DNA from: Epinephelus fuscoguttatus
Taxonomy: Eukaryota; Chordata; Actinopteri; Perciformes; Serranidae
Direction: 5' to 3'
Assembly: GCF_011397635.1 (NCBI RefSeq)
Contig: NC_064753.1
Coordinates: 29,970,322-30,034,321, forward strand
DNA: 64,000 nt
The notes under the pieces were generated by a model. It did no database searches. It saw only the letters and a list, made by a program, of their open reading frames with translations, and was not told the origin of the DNA. A program made the position numbers and the translations under genes. Position 1 is the stretch's first letter, and every line of letters begins with the position of its first letter. Shown piece by piece: positions 14,201 to 25,710 of the stretch.

Positions 14201-15066
14201 CACATGAGGGTAATGCAAACGCTGAATATCACCAGCCAGTTGCATGCAACGATTCCTGCAAAAAATATTAAACCATCAGTCAACTTCAAGCATAACAAAC
14301 GACTTTGGACTTTGAATGTTTATTCTACTTTAAAACTCTGTCACCTACCCAAAGCCAGGTTTTTGGCAGTGACATCAGAGCATGGCTGGTAATACTGGAC
14401 GAGCCAGGCAATTCCAACAACAGCATACACTAGCTCGACTAACAGAATGGCTGGAGAGCGAGAACAGGGAGAGGGAGCGAGGAGGATAGTGATCAATATC
14501 TGCCCAATCAATATAAACAGTGTTGAAATCTTAACTTGGAACCACAAGTAATCCTCAGAGCCACACCATCCAATCCTCACAAGGATCAGGAGGTAATCAT
14601 GTGTGAAGGAGAGCCTCAGAAAAAAAACGTAAGCATCCCTGCATGCCTTACCTAGCCGTATATAGATGACATACTGCACAGCATCCCTGGGCTGTGTGTA
14701 CAGAATGCTGCCTCTCATGCTCAGCCACATGATGGCGCTCTCGCAGATGAGGCAGCTGACCAGGATGCCCAGGTACCCTCGGCCATGGTCCACCAGCGTC
14801 ACAGAACAGGACTGGTCCGAGCCGTACGGGAGGCCGAACAGAACCACGGACAGAACCACCAACCTGAGTAAGAAAGCCACAGGTATGAAATGTATCTTTG
14901 TGCAGAGATACAACGATACACTAAAATGAAATATATATATGTTAAAAACAAAAATCAATATTGTGACTCACCAGATGCAGTGCAATAGAAAGAGGAAGAG
15001 GGCGGGCAGCACCAGGTCATCACTGCCAACTGACCAGCGCCGCCGAAACATCACCATGCCAGGCAT
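3033..15066 (-). CDS. dagla: Diacylglycerol lipase alpha, N-terminal about 504 residues (3' exons outside window)
   Basis: Sn1-specific diacylglycerol lipase, a plasma-membrane enzyme that releases 2-arachidonoylglycerol from diacylglycerol. Coding exons on the minus strand: 15066-14972, 14863-14652, 14450-14349, 14255-14117, 13990-13903, 12434-12300, 12196-12119, 11060-10936, 10580-10430, 6883-6800, 3891-3814, 3522-3442, 3175-3033. All have GT-AG borders and the phases agree throughout. The start [17 protein letters not shown] matches the mammalian N-terminus. Residues 20-160 hold the hydrophobic membrane segments, and a basic juxtamembrane stretch (KATRRRQRN) follows. The lipase domain contains [11 protein letters not shown] and the nucleophile elbow GHSLG, with Ser at about residue 471, in line with human Ser472. 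The catalytic Asp and His exons lie left of position 1. The acceptor before the ATG is at 15074-15076. The segment at about residues 324-337 ([13 protein letters not shown]) differs from the Cys-rich mammalian stretch. The gene identity is secure. Confidence 0.97.
4243..5019. mobile_element. PIF/Harbinger-derived TIR element with transposase relic
   Basis: The ends are GGCCTCGATCACACAGAAAG and, inverted, GGCCCTGATCACACAGAAAG: a 20-bp TIR with two mismatches. Both sides carry the trinucleotide TAA (4240-4242 and 5020-5022), the expected 3-bp duplication of PIF/Harbinger. The interior encodes a recognisable Harbinger transposase N-terminal fragment on the minus strand (separate entry). The element lies in the dagla intron between the exons at 6800 and 3891. 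Confidence 0.8.
4521..4754 (-). pseudogene. Harbinger (HARBI1-like) transposase fragment, N-terminal part only
   Basis: The reading frame contains [19 protein letters not shown] and [12 protein letters not shown], matching the region of PIF/Harbinger nucleases where a short helical segment (DGRFQ-YFR-T--QF--LL) precedes the DDE catalytic core. The DDE core is absent: the element is only 777 bp and the frame stops soon after. It is therefore a deletion derivative that cannot make transposase, and could only have moved with help from a full-length relative. Family recognition is from memory of the motif, not a search. Confidence 0.65.
5661..6027. mobile_element. hAT-type MITE, 367 bp
   Basis: Left end TAGGGTTGCACAGTATG and right end ending GCTGCAATCCTA form imperfect inverted termini. 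The flanks GTGGCATT (5653-5660) and ATGGCATT (6028-6035) agree at 7 of 8 bases, an 8-bp duplication as expected for hAT. There is no coding capacity. It lies within the dagla intron between exons 6800 and 3891. Confidence 0.65.
7060..8639 (+). pseudogene. L2-type reverse transcriptase, 3' portion, 2 nonsense codons
   Basis: Recognisable RT blocks in order: [15 protein letters not shown] then [53 protein letters not shown] (the block with the first catalytic Asp), [20 protein letters not shown], and [11 protein letters not shown] with the YADD catalytic pair at about 7797-7808. A TGA interrupts TCL-DPIPT near 7141 and a TAA (7314-7316) replaces the Tyr of the NYRPISN motif. After that, 440 codons are open to 8636. 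The endonuclease domain is missing, so the copy is dead. The long intact stretch suggests a fairly recent insertion. Confidence 0.85.
8731..8754. repeat. (TC)n microsatellite inside the L2 3' region
   Basis: A run of TC dinucleotides following TTCTCTCC. A second TC/TG-rich run is at about 9061-9090. Both belong to the LINE 3' untranslated part. Confidence 0.7.
10431..10580 (-). other. dagla: dagla exon with alternative inner acceptor
   Basis: This exon was placed with its acceptor at CAG/CTGTACG (exon start 10580), because only this joins in phase with the preceding exon (11060-10936, ending in two bases of a codon) and restores [14 protein letters not shown] second AG followed by TCCGTGACAG occurs 33 nt further in (exon start 10547), but using it would give TGA two codons later. 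The call is therefore decided by phase. Confidence 0.8.
11202..11248. repeat. (CA)n microsatellite, about 23 units
   Basis: An uninterrupted CA run in the dagla intron just upstream (on the gene strand) of the exon at 11060. A shorter run lies at 11090-11106, close to that exon's acceptor. Length polymorphism is likely. Confidence 0.95.
11360..11830 (+). mobile_element. Non-LTR retrotransposon 3' fragment, broken frames
   Basis: Frames contain [39 protein letters not shown], and further on [16 protein letters not shown] and [18 protein letters not shown]. This string of motifs is the C-terminal tail of a common fish endonuclease/RT retroelement. Stops near 11556 and 11562 and a frame change break it. 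The clade (RTE, Rex or I-like) cannot be settled from this part. It lies in the dagla intron between exons 12119 and 11060. Confidence 0.75.
12754..13388. mobile_element. TIR DNA transposon remnant, superfamily unassigned
   Basis: The left side reads GGGCTCAGACTACAGGAGTTT and the right side, inverted, GGGCTCAGACTGCAGGAGTTT: 21 bases with one difference, facing inward. The interior of about 600 bp has no coding signal. I could not define a clear target duplication. It sits in the dagla intron between exons 13903 and 12434. Confidence 0.55.
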
Positions 15067-15374
15067 CACTGCCCTGTGGGGACAATGAAGGGGCGAGAGA
15101 CGACTTCAGGAACGATGGACACAGATAAAGCACAATCAAACATAAATTTAAAACAATATCAAATACAAACAATTACAGCAACATGATCAAGCCTACCATA
15201 TTCTAATCAAGTATGTACAGAACAATAAATAAAAGTACAAGACTTGTGCTACACTTATTGCACACTGTGGATACTAGTAAAGTATGTATAGACATCATTT
15301 GCAACCTGACTTCTTTGTCTAAAAAAAATCATTATTCAATTCTCCACAGGTATCTTTTAAAAAGGTTTAATCCA

Positions 15375-15640
15375 TCGGTTACCAACTAGTCCGGCCCCTG
15401 GGTCCAGATTCCTCTTTAGTCATTAGTTCAAGGTCCACACGGGTTAATACATTATGCATCATACTTGTGTTCGGCCATGTTGTTGAGGTAGTTTGCGGTC
15501 TCTGTCTGTCGCTGTCCATTAGTCCCTCAGTTTATAGCAGGAAATGGCACTTTAAAATAAAAGCTCTGTGCCGGAAATGTAATGCCGGTAATGTACATAA
15601 AAATAAAGTGTGTTTTTTTTTTTACAAACTTGACACGTTT
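15375..15640. mobile_element. Repeat copy 1 of a pair shared with 19155-19445
   Basis: It starts with a degenerate GGTTACCAAC motif, then shares GGTCCAGATT, AGTCATTAGTT, AAGGTCCACAC, GTCATGTTGTTGAG-like and GGAAACGGCACTT-like stretches in the same order and orientation with 19155-19445. This is a dispersed repeat of probable hAT type (ends like CAGTGGTTCCCAAC). Only the left end is recognisable. Confidence 0.55.
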
Positions 15641-15645
15641 GTTGA

Positions 15646-15957
15646 GTAGGGCTGCAACGATTTGTCGACAAATCAATGACTAATCGACTATTAAAATAAT
15701 CGGTGACTATTTTAGTAATTGGTTTGTAATTTTTCATAGAAAAGTACTATAAAACACTCTCCCATGAGGGTGAACTAAAACCCTCTGGCGTGAGTACGAA
15801 TCAAGACATTAGAAGACATAATTTGGAGGTTTGGGGGAGACAGACCGACATTTTCCAACATTTTAACACATTTTTCTATAAAGTGATTAGTCGACTAATC
15901 GAAGAAATAATTGACAGATTAGTCTACGATCAAAATAATCGTTAGTTGCAGCCCTTA
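15646..15957. mobile_element. hAT-type MITE with TAGGGCTGCAACGA ends
   Basis: Inverted termini TAGGGCTGCAACGA at the left and, inverted, TAAGGGCTGCAACTAACGA at the right. The sub-terminal regions are also inverted (GACTAATCGACTATTAAAAT against GACTAATC-type motifs). This end type is common in vertebrate hAT MITEs. The flanking 8-mers do not match, so the duplication has decayed or been lost. A related right end is seen near 60095-60145. Confidence 0.6.
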
Positions 15958-17018
15958 GTATATCTAAGTGTTGTCATGATAGTGGAATTTTTAATTTCAT
16001 TACAAGACCTTGAAAAAGGGTCATATTTGATACCATTCTCAATACCACAGGAAAAAATTGAAATCGAGGGCATACAATTCAAACCTTTTAAAAGAATAAC
16101 AAGGCTATAACATGACAACATTTTTTTTTCTCAGTTAGTAGCAGAGAACAGCAGAATGACTGGAGTAAACATTAACAATCACAGAGAGCAAGGACGTGCA
16201 GCTGGTATCAGTGTATCGACGCTGCAGAAAATGAGGACAGATACATTTCAAATTTTCAGAATCGATATGATTGTTTTTGAAAACCCAAGTACATCATAAA
16301 CTTACATGATGACTTTCAAACAGCTAATGAGAGGGAAAAAAGGACAACTCATTTCTACTGGCATGAATGTCTCAACAGGTCAGATCTTGCTCAGAGCTCA
16401 ACAACATGAATAGGGCAGTGATTTACTTTCTGTTTTTAAACTCTCTATACTGAAACAGAGAGAAGGGCTGCAGGGATTACCATGGAAATAGACTTGCACA
16501 GAGGAGAAGAGTGAAAGATAATGGGACTTGGAGAAGATGAGCCTAAGTGGGTGAAGGGATGCAGAGAAAATGCACCACTTAATGAACAAAAGAATGACAA
16601 CCAGCTTTGATATATGATGGTGGCACGCTGGTTATGGCCACGTGAAAAAGCCTCTTTTACGTCACTCTGTCCACACTCTTCGCTGGGAAAAGCATTGTGA
16701 GGTTACTCGAGTCGCCTCTGGGGTAAACTGAAATGAACTGTAAAAGGCACGGTCGGGAGGAAATAGTAGGGAGAGAAGGAGCCACAGAGAGGCTGATGCA
16801 GGCCTTACGCCGCTGATACGGGCTGATACAGCCTTTATCGTGTGCTGCTCCTGCATATTTGCTGAAAGCTAAAGGACGGCTTTTCGGTCCTGTCAAGAAA
16901 GTATGCCATCCACCATGCCAAACCGTTGACTATATATAGCTGCCACTAAAGTTGGAGTGCACGCGTATTCTGACCTTTATGGTAAATGCACTGAAGCAGC
17001 CCAAGAGACACACGTGAC

Positions 17019-17065
<47 letters not shown>
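17019..17065. repeat. (ATCT)n tetranucleotide microsatellite
   Basis: About 11-12 perfect ATCT units in dagla intron 1. It generates the spurious plus-strand ORF around 16957-17178. Confidence 0.95.
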
Positions 17066-19154
17066 GTATGAGCTCAACAAAAGATAAAGCAGCACAACTT
17101 AGTTTTTCTTGTTGGTCACTGTCCAGCACTCCTCTGCTTTTTAGTATTGTTTCAGAACATTTTTTCACATTTTTTTAGTTATTGAGAAACTGGCAGCACC
17201 CTCCTTGTTTCACCCTTAAATACCACAGTCATCAAAGTTGTTAAAGTCTCACTCTGCATCGTGCCTGCATGAAATAGCAGGGGATAGTTGCATCATTCCC
17301 TAGTCAAAGGTAAATGCAATATTAAACGAGATCTTCCTGTTTGAGATGGATAAATGCCACAGCAAAGATGCAGTCATCTGCATTTCCACAGTGGGTTGTA
17401 ATAACTAGGATGATAAAATGAGCAAACAGCAGTGATTGCAAGACTTGGGTTGCTAATTTAAATGGGTCAGAAAGAGAGAGTGATGTGCAGTTGGACCAAG
17501 ATAGCCAAGTACTGGCACAGCAACTTGGTGGTGCAGCAAAATTCTTCATTTGGCATGCCTTTGTGTGATATTTTCCAAGTTTGTTCACACTTCTGTTTCT
17601 TGACATTATGCGTCTTGTTCCTGTTGCAAGTTTTCCACTGGTCTATTGAAATTAACTGGACTGGAGTATTCTTTTTTCTCCCTTGTGCATTTCAGATATT
17701 GTCAAGACGACTTGCTGGTCGTTCCATTCCTAGACTGCACAGTCAGTGGCATCCTCTTTTATAGGCGATACAGCGAACTGACAGTAAAAATCCAGCTAAG
17801 CAACTTCAGAGAAAAGCTGTCTGTTTGCAGAACAATAACTTGCTCGGAAGATAACATCTGTGGCCCTTGTACTGTGTGTTTTACAATGTCATGGGTAACT
17901 CCATGCCCCTAATAACAGTGACAGATGCACAGCTGATAGATGGTGTCTGAAAAGTGTCTGAACGGACATTCTTTTGAGAGAGATAACAACAGAACAATGC
18001 GATAACGCTGTTCTGCACTAACGTAAGTAGGATTGGGTGTCGTTTAAAAAAATCACAATACCAATATCAACACCTGTACCATTAAAGTGATACAGATGCC
18101 GACAGAGTACTTCATTTGACACCTTGTTTTTGTATGTCATTCCCATGTCATGCCATCATGTGAATGGGTGCATTCAGTTGTGTAAAATGCCACCAAACTT
18201 TTAAATGCGTTGGTGACATCTTGGCATACTCAACTGCCAACTGTAAAATACATGGCGCTCGAATCACAACTTGCTTGTGGCGATTGGCAAAGACAGGGAT
18301 TTTTTTCTCTGTTTGAAAACATGCAGCTGCACCACAGTGACACCTCCAAAATACTAGTCAGCATAGGGTTTCTGTGAAGGGATGTACAGTAAATTCAAAC
18401 CCACCTAAACCACACATTAAACATGGCTTAACAGAGACAATTTTCAACACAAGTACACAAATCGGCTTCACTATAACTCGCAGCATCCACAGACAAAGTG
18501 CTTGTCTTTTGCTGGACACATTTAGACACACAAATACAACATGCTTTTTTGCATGTTTTTAGCACAAGCCTATGGCATTTTACATTGTATAAATTAGCCT
18601 AATGGCTAGCGAACTTCTCCTCTACTCACATGAAGCCAGAGACAACAGCAACATTTAACAAAGGTAATGTTACAAAATTCTGCTCCATTACAGCTCAAAA
18701 GGTTCACCGACGGTTTTCCAAACCGGAGGTTTTATTGTCTTCACAAATTATTGTTTCTTCTCTGTGAAACTGAAGTAAATAAAAGCTTTGTTTCCACTGA
18801 GGGAAATGGTTTCAGCTTACAAAAACAGACGGGAAGTCTGCCTGCCTAGAGGCAGGGAGGTGCACGTTACTCTCAGCTCTAAGAAGTGTTGCTGGAAAAC
18901 TTTGTCGATATAAACAGTGTTGTCTAAATTTATATTGATATATATCGTAAATATCGCCCAGCCCTACTTGGTACTTTGTTATTTTGGTCTGAGCTCGAAA
19001 CATGAGCAATGATTTGAAATGAAAAAGCATCTGCACTACTCATAAACTGGTAGGCTAAGTTAAATGTAAAAGATCAGACCCTAGACAGACTGCAAGGAGT
19101 GTGCCCTTCAGACATGTGCAGAAGACTTGCCTCAGACCAAATCATTCCAATACT

Positions 19155-19445
19155 CTACACCAGTGGTTCCCAACTTCCCAGCCTCAGGGTCCAGATTTCT
19201 CCGTAGTCATTAGTTAAAGGTCCACACAGTTTAATATAATCAGCGTCATACTCAGATTTGGTCATGTCGTTGAGCTAGCTTGCTGTCTCTGTTAAGAAGC
19301 TGTCCGTTATTCACTCATTCTACAGCAGGAAACGGCACTTCAAAATTAAAACTCTGTGCTGGAAATTCACTGTACTTAAAAAAAATAAAGTGTGTTTTTA
19401 CAAATCTGACATGTTTGTGCGTCACCTGTGGTCCATTCAGAATAG
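19155..19445. mobile_element. Repeat copy 2, left end CAGTGGTTCCCAACTT
   Basis: A second, better preserved copy of the repeat at 15375-15640, in the same orientation, with an identifiable terminus CAGTGGTTCCCAACTTCC starting near 19162. This end sequence is typical of Charlie-like hAT elements. No opposite end with the inverted terminus was found nearby, so the copy is truncated. Confidence 0.55.
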
Positions 19446-20599
19446 ACCTGCCACCCCCTATTGGACTGTGATGACTTACAGAGAGGTTTCTTCAACTAAG
19501 ACAGATAAGAAAGGGCTTCATCCAGAAAAGCTAACTTGAGAAAACATGTGCAGAGAATCTACTGTACCTGTTCTGTACTTTGTAATTACCTCAGAAGGAA
19601 GAAATCAGGCAAAGAAAAAAAAATCATTGAGGCATTTGTGCTACCACCTACATAGCTCTCAGTAGGGATGTGTGGAGTATCAGAAAAAGACTGGCATTTC
19701 CTCTTAGCAGATCTGGTGGAGAAATACCTTTTACAAACCCTTTTCTTTTTTATTACTAAACACACACACGCGGCCACACTGGAGACCTTGCTGTCAGAAT
19801 GGATCCCAACACACCCCAAGTTCACTTTTAATTTGCAATAAAATCCAATATTCACAGTCCAAGAGCTTTGCATTAGCAAAATATATGTCTTCATGCCAAG
19901 TCTATAAAGATTTTAAATCGGAACATATCTCAGACTACTCTGCAGCTTTTTTTACCCCCACTGTTTAGCTGAGTGCCAGCTCCCTCCTTTATTTCTCCAG
20001 TGGCTGCTTATTGAGCCTAAACACCTGCGCTGATTTGCATTTTGTCTGAATACAGATGAAGGCTTCCCCTATTGTTTGGGACCAACATGAAATATGGGTT
20101 CCTATGCTTTTTGCTCTTTTACACTCATATGAATTCAAGCTGATGTGGTCTGGTACTGCAGACAATTGAGACATTTAGCGCAACTATGACCTACATCCCA
20201 GTAACCCGGAGACCTACTGAACTGCAAAGGCCTAGTTCATTGTTTCAGTTTCAGCAGTGGAAAGCATTCGTCACGTTCTGATTCATCTTATCTGAAAGCA
20301 TTTTTATTCCTTGCTAAAATTGTGACACATGAATACTGACCACGACAGTTTGGCTGGTGAGTGTTAAAAAATTACCAGTGACTCAATATTATTATTTTTT
20401 CTGCTGGTGAGTTAAGCAAATCTATCAGCTACTTGCATATTTTACCAGATTTTTGGGTAGTGGATGCTGCTAACTTTGCTGACCTGATCACTTTGTCTAC
20501 ATGTGTAGTCACATTTTATTTGTTTGTTTGTTTACCAAAGTTTTTCATTATTTCACTTATCTTTAGGTAGCCACAACAGGCACTGGTGTACCAAAATCA

Positions 20600-21580
20600 T
20601 AGACCGTATAAAATAATGGACATAGCTATCATGATGTCACCCATTGGTTTGTGAACTCCCGTTTTGAAGCCTTCCTGTTCCACATTTCAGCCATCGCCAT
20701 CTTGGTTTTTGGAACAAGAAGTGACCATATTTGGATGAGAGGCTGGCACTGTGGAGGAGTGAGGGGTGGATCTGACTGAGAGCTCAAGGACACTATCAGC
20801 AGACATCCTGTCACTCAAAGCAGTCACGCTCTTAAGCATTTGAAACCAGAGCAAATTGGCTTGATTTCTTTTAAAAGCATGGGAAGAAGGCAATGAGCAA
20901 GGAAGGAAGAAATGACCTGAAAAATCATCAAGAAATGAGTAAAAAACAGAAAATAAAAACAAGAAAATTAGTTGAAAAAAAAGAAAGAAAGTTAAAAACA
21001 AACAAATGAAAAAATGACCTGGAAAGAGGGCTTAAAAATTATAATAATTCTGTAACATAATTCTAAAATGTAATAATAATTATTAATATAGTTTTTCCCT
21101 AGTTTTTTTTTTCTTTTTCAGCTGTTTTTTTTAAAAATAATTTTCTAAATCTATTATTTTTTTTGCAATTTGTGGAACATTTCTTTCCCGTTTCTGAAAA
21201 ACATTGCACCAATTTGCTCAAGATTCAAAGGTTTAAATACTAACGAAAGGCGTCTGAAAGCCGCACATGAAAAGTGATGACGCTCCAGGTTTCAAAGGGT
21301 TAATTATGCGTAACTTTAAGCCTTAATAAATGTAAACCTGGAGTTATATACACAGTCGTCATGAAGGGGGCTTTACCTACAGAGACAAAAAGTGTGTTTT
21401 GTACCCGGCTGCAAACATGTTCATTTCTGCTATAAAGTTGGGCATTTTAACATGGGGGTCTATGGGCACTGATGCGCTTTTGGAGCCAGCCTCAAGTGGC
21501 CATTCAAAGAACTGCACTTTTTGTCACCTCCACACTGGCTTTATTTTTCAGCTCCGGAGGTTGTCGCTTGGCCACAATGA
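20600..21580. mobile_element. Fish interspersed repeat (unclassified), about 1 kb
   Basis: The left part has ATGTCACCCATTGGTTTGTG, CATCGCCATCTTGGTTTTTGG and GAAGTGACCATATTTGGA. The right part has GGGGGTCTATGGGCACTGA, TTTTGGAGCCAGCCTCAAG and TGGCCATTC. I recognise these as a pair of conserved segments of an interspersed element widespread in percomorph genomes. The AT-rich middle (20930-21230) is unremarkable. Boundaries are approximate and I do not assign a superfamily. Confidence 0.5.
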
Positions 21581-23722
21581 ATGTGAACAACACAGGTTTA
21601 TTTTATCTTCTTTTATTTTTATTGACTTTGCATATGTTTTATGAGGAAGAAGAAGCATTCATTTAGGTCTCATGAATACACAATGGGTTTTGGTGATGGC
21701 ACATTAAACATACAAAATACTGAGATGATTTGTTTTTGTTACCCAGCTTTGCTATTGTGCAGTACTGAGCAGGAAATGAGCTGTGGACTTCACAAGCACC
21801 ATGCACCATGATGGGTATCAGGATGGGTATCGTGATAAAATAACAAGCTTTTTTAGCTCCGGCTTCAAGTGAATCACGTATAATAGGGTGACAGGACATA
21901 ATTAACTTCTTCTCTATTCTATTGAGAAATAAAAAAAAGACTGGTGGGACTAGTTTTGCTTTGTGAATGACCTTAATCAAGCAGACACCTGCTATTCACC
22001 TGCTTGTGAAATGCTTTGGCTGCTTGGAAATTGTACATTATGCAGCAAAGAGGTCTACTTGTCTCCTTTTCTACAAAATAGAAAACTTTAACTGCTCACC
22101 ATCCAATAGTGGTCACAATCTGACCCTCACCAACACTGGCTGAAAGATACTTAGTGCTATATTTGATTATCAGGAAAAATAAACCACAGGCTCTAAACAC
22201 AGTTAAAAAGTTGAATCTACACATCTACTTTGTGAAACTGGCGTCACTGTTCTGACTACAGAGTTAATTTTAAGGTGTTTCTGTTTCTCATGCATCTCTA
22301 TTTTTAAATCTTGACATGAGCCTGTATGTTAAGTAGGGCTGCACAATTGTTCAAATTATTGTAAGTGCAAGATCCAAATTGCAGGAGCTGCCATGGCAAA
22401 ATGTGTCACAACATACCATTATAAATGAAGCATTTGGGTGCTAGTGACATACCCTGTTCTATAAGTTCATGCTTGTTTGGGGTACAGCCTGCAGCAAGAG
22501 AAATGACATAATCTTCTTTTTCTCCCAGTGAAAATAAAATGCAAGAATTACCATTCCCACTTAAATAGTGACTCATATCACAATGGTAACATCTGTCAAA
22601 ATAATAGCAATATGACCAAACGTCAAGGGGCTCACACCACTTGAGAACCCTGCAGACAGAGCAGCATTTAACACACCAAGGTCATCACATTCAGATGGTA
22701 GAAGCTCAAGAGTGATATAAAATATGAAACTCCTCAATTTCTTTGAATAACACACTGTATTGCTATAATAACACACCAAAAAACTGTGATTTCATGGACT
22801 GGGCACGAATATTACGGGACAATTTACGCCCAGTAGTTCCTACAATGTTTTTTATGACACAAAAAATTGTTTTCACAGCAACATAGCCTGAGCCGTGTTG
22901 GCACATGATTACAACTGGCTAACTGCAGCAAAAACAAGAGGGGTCAAACCACGAGCAGTGGAGCGACTTTGTAAAGGTTTTCCTTCCAATCAAAGCACTA
23001 CAGCAGGTGGTTTCATTGATTGGCAGACCTTCAGCCCAAGAGGACAAACGACATAGTGAAATCAACTGGAAGAAAAGACTGTTTACTCTCATCTCTCTGT
23101 GGTAAATGGTTGGATGCCCCAACACAAGGCTTGGGTACTTGCTGTGATTATTAGTAGGGAGCCAAAGCTTCGGAGGAGACTTGAGGAATATACATGAGGC
23201 GTGACACAGCTCTTGACCTGCAGATTCCAGCTCTTAATTTTAGCCCACTATGTGGCTCCTGAGCTTTGAGGTAATGCAAAAGAGCAAAGGAAACAAGGGT
23301 ATGTGAATGGGTTCATGTGACTGAAGTCACCTCACAGCTACTTGTAAAACTCTATCTGGGTTGGAGGGACATTAAAGAGGACAGTGGGAGGAAGGAGGGA
23401 GGACAGAAAGAAGGGAAAAGAAATAAGGGAAGATCTTAACTCCCCCCCCAAATCTCATTTGGGCTAAAACAATCAGGCCGGTGAAATCAAGCAGATCTGT
23501 TAAATGCAGAAGGCGCACAGTGGACCTCCAGGGACACTGTTATCAGTACTCTCCTCCAGGCCTGTTGTTAAGATATGGCTTAAACTCCCAGCAGAGCCCT
23601 CAACAGTGGAAAAACATTATGACATAATTATAAATTAAATGGGATTAGAAAGTAACAGTGTGACCTTGTTGTAGTGTAAAGTGCAGACCTACTCAGTAAA
23701 GTCTACATAAGTAGTGCCAGCT

Positions 23723-24172
23723 CAGGGCTGGGCAATATGAAGACATTATATCGTTACCAAGATATCTGACTATGTGTCGTCTTAGATTTTGGATATCGAT
23801 GTATCATGATATGGCGTAAAAGTTTTTCCCTCATTATAAGAAAGGCTGCATTACAGTAAAGAGATGTAAATTTATCAATTTACTAGATCTTTCTATTTGT
23901 TTTAACGTTGTTACATCCACATTATTGATGATTATTGACAAAAGATCTCATTGTGTTGCTATTTTTCTGAAAATTCCTACAACATTCCTACAACTCTGTC
24001 ACATCAGAGAAGATAATTTGTTTAGAAATATCATCATGTTCGATTTTGTCTCCCAGTTCTAGCATTAATGAAGTGCTTGAGGAGATTTAAAAATATTGAG
24101 ATATATATCGTGTAGCGAGATATAGCCTGAAAATATCATGATATAAATTTCAGGACATATCGCCCAGCCCTT
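23723..24172. mobile_element. hAT-type MITE, 450 bp, perfect 8-bp target duplication
   Basis: Ends CAGGGCTGGGCAATATG and, inverted, AAGGGCTGGGCGATATGT. TGCCAGCT is present on both sides (23715-23722 and 24173-24180), an exact 8-bp duplication. The interior is rich in ATATCG-type motifs and has no coding capacity. It lies in dagla intron 1. Confidence 0.8.
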
Positions 24173-25710
24173 TGCCAGCTCCTTCCATCTACACATGTAT
24201 CCATTAGTTTTCTAAACTGCTTATTGTGTTTAAGGTCACAAGGCCTTTCCCAGCACGCTTTGGGTGATTTATGGTTTTTAAATTGAGTTTTTTTGTGGCC
24301 TGCAAGCTGCCTTGAGCATAACTGTTGCCTTAAGCCCAAATTTTAAACAGTTTCTTTTTTATTATTATCATTATTTTAACTCCGCCTACTATCAAGTCAG
24401 ATACCCTCAGTGTGGAAGGATGTGTCTGAAATAACCTACTACAGCTAACAAGATCACACTTAATAAAATCAATCTGATGTATCGGTGCTGGGGCCACCAT
24501 TTTCCAGTTAAAACTAGTACAGAAATGTTAGAAGTTCATGACTTCATGACTCCTCATCCAGCATTTTTAAGAATTATTTTATGTTTCTCTCATTAATTTT
24601 GACTGTTTGTTCCTAATGTATTCCTTTATCCGAGGATCCATCCATCCCATTTGGTCATGACTCAGGCTACAGCTAACAATTATTTTCAAAATTGATTATT
24701 TCTTGATAAATGGTCAGATCTTTAAGATGTTAAAAAATTCATGAAAATGCTCATCACCATTACCCACAGCCCTGGGTGATGCCTTTTAACTGTTTGTTCT
24801 GTCTGACCAACACTCAAAGATATGTTCTCTATGCTGAAATCAAAGAGAGAAAAGCAGCAGAGCTTCACTTTGAAGACGGTGAAGTCATTGAATGTTTTGC
24901 TTGATAAACACATAATGATACATTTCTGTCTATTGATTAAACGACTAATAATTTCAACAGTTATGATCCGTGAAGCACTTCGTAAATTGCTTCCAAACGG
25001 GCATTATTATTATCGCTATTATCATTATCAGCTATCTTTCACGGTCATCTGTTTTGTTAATGTAGTCTCATAAATTATTTTAACATAACCACGAGGAGGC
25101 TGGACTGTGTTACTGTAACCAGAGATCCTGAGGTCAGTCATTGCTTCTGACCGATCACTCCCGAGGTTCTGAGGAGATCAATGTGCCAATGACACCTCAG
25201 AAAAATGTTCCTTTAATGATACATTCGAGCACAGCTTAGATAAGTACAGCTGTGACCAGACTTCAATCCTCCGTAAGTCAACCTTGCCCTTTTTGTATGG
25301 TCAAAATCTTCAAGTAGAGCGTACACTAGCCCAATAATCTCATCGTCGATAATCTATCAAGCTGCACAGTGACATACACTATTACTCTTGTAATCATTCC
25401 GGTGTACAACTAATCAGCTCTGACCTCTGGCGAGATTGTCTCCACTAGCCTCATTTCATGGACGAAGACTCTGGTCATCAGTACATGTCTCATCCCCACA
25501 CCCTCACCAGTTGCCTCCTTGTGGGCTTCCCCATCCATCACCCAGGGGATGTTTGCCTATTAGTGGTGCTGTTAAGCTTCCATTGTCGACATTAGCAGAT
25601 GCACTTAGACAGTGAAATGCAAAAAGATCATTACAGTTTCCACTCAACTTTTCACAGGGACCCTGGCCATTAGTTTAAAGTGTGATGCACTGGCAGAGTT
25701 CCATGGTTAA

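Noticed and set aside
14341-14958. 205-codon minus-strand ORF rich in hydrophobic residues
   Set aside because: It is dagla exons 14863-14652 and 14450-14349 read through the intervening intron and some flanking intron; the spliced exons explain it.
18015-18970. Possible 950-bp hAT element with AGTAGG.TTGGG-type ends
   Set aside because: The ends are only loosely similar and no flanking duplication exists; the right end may belong to a short truncated MITE.
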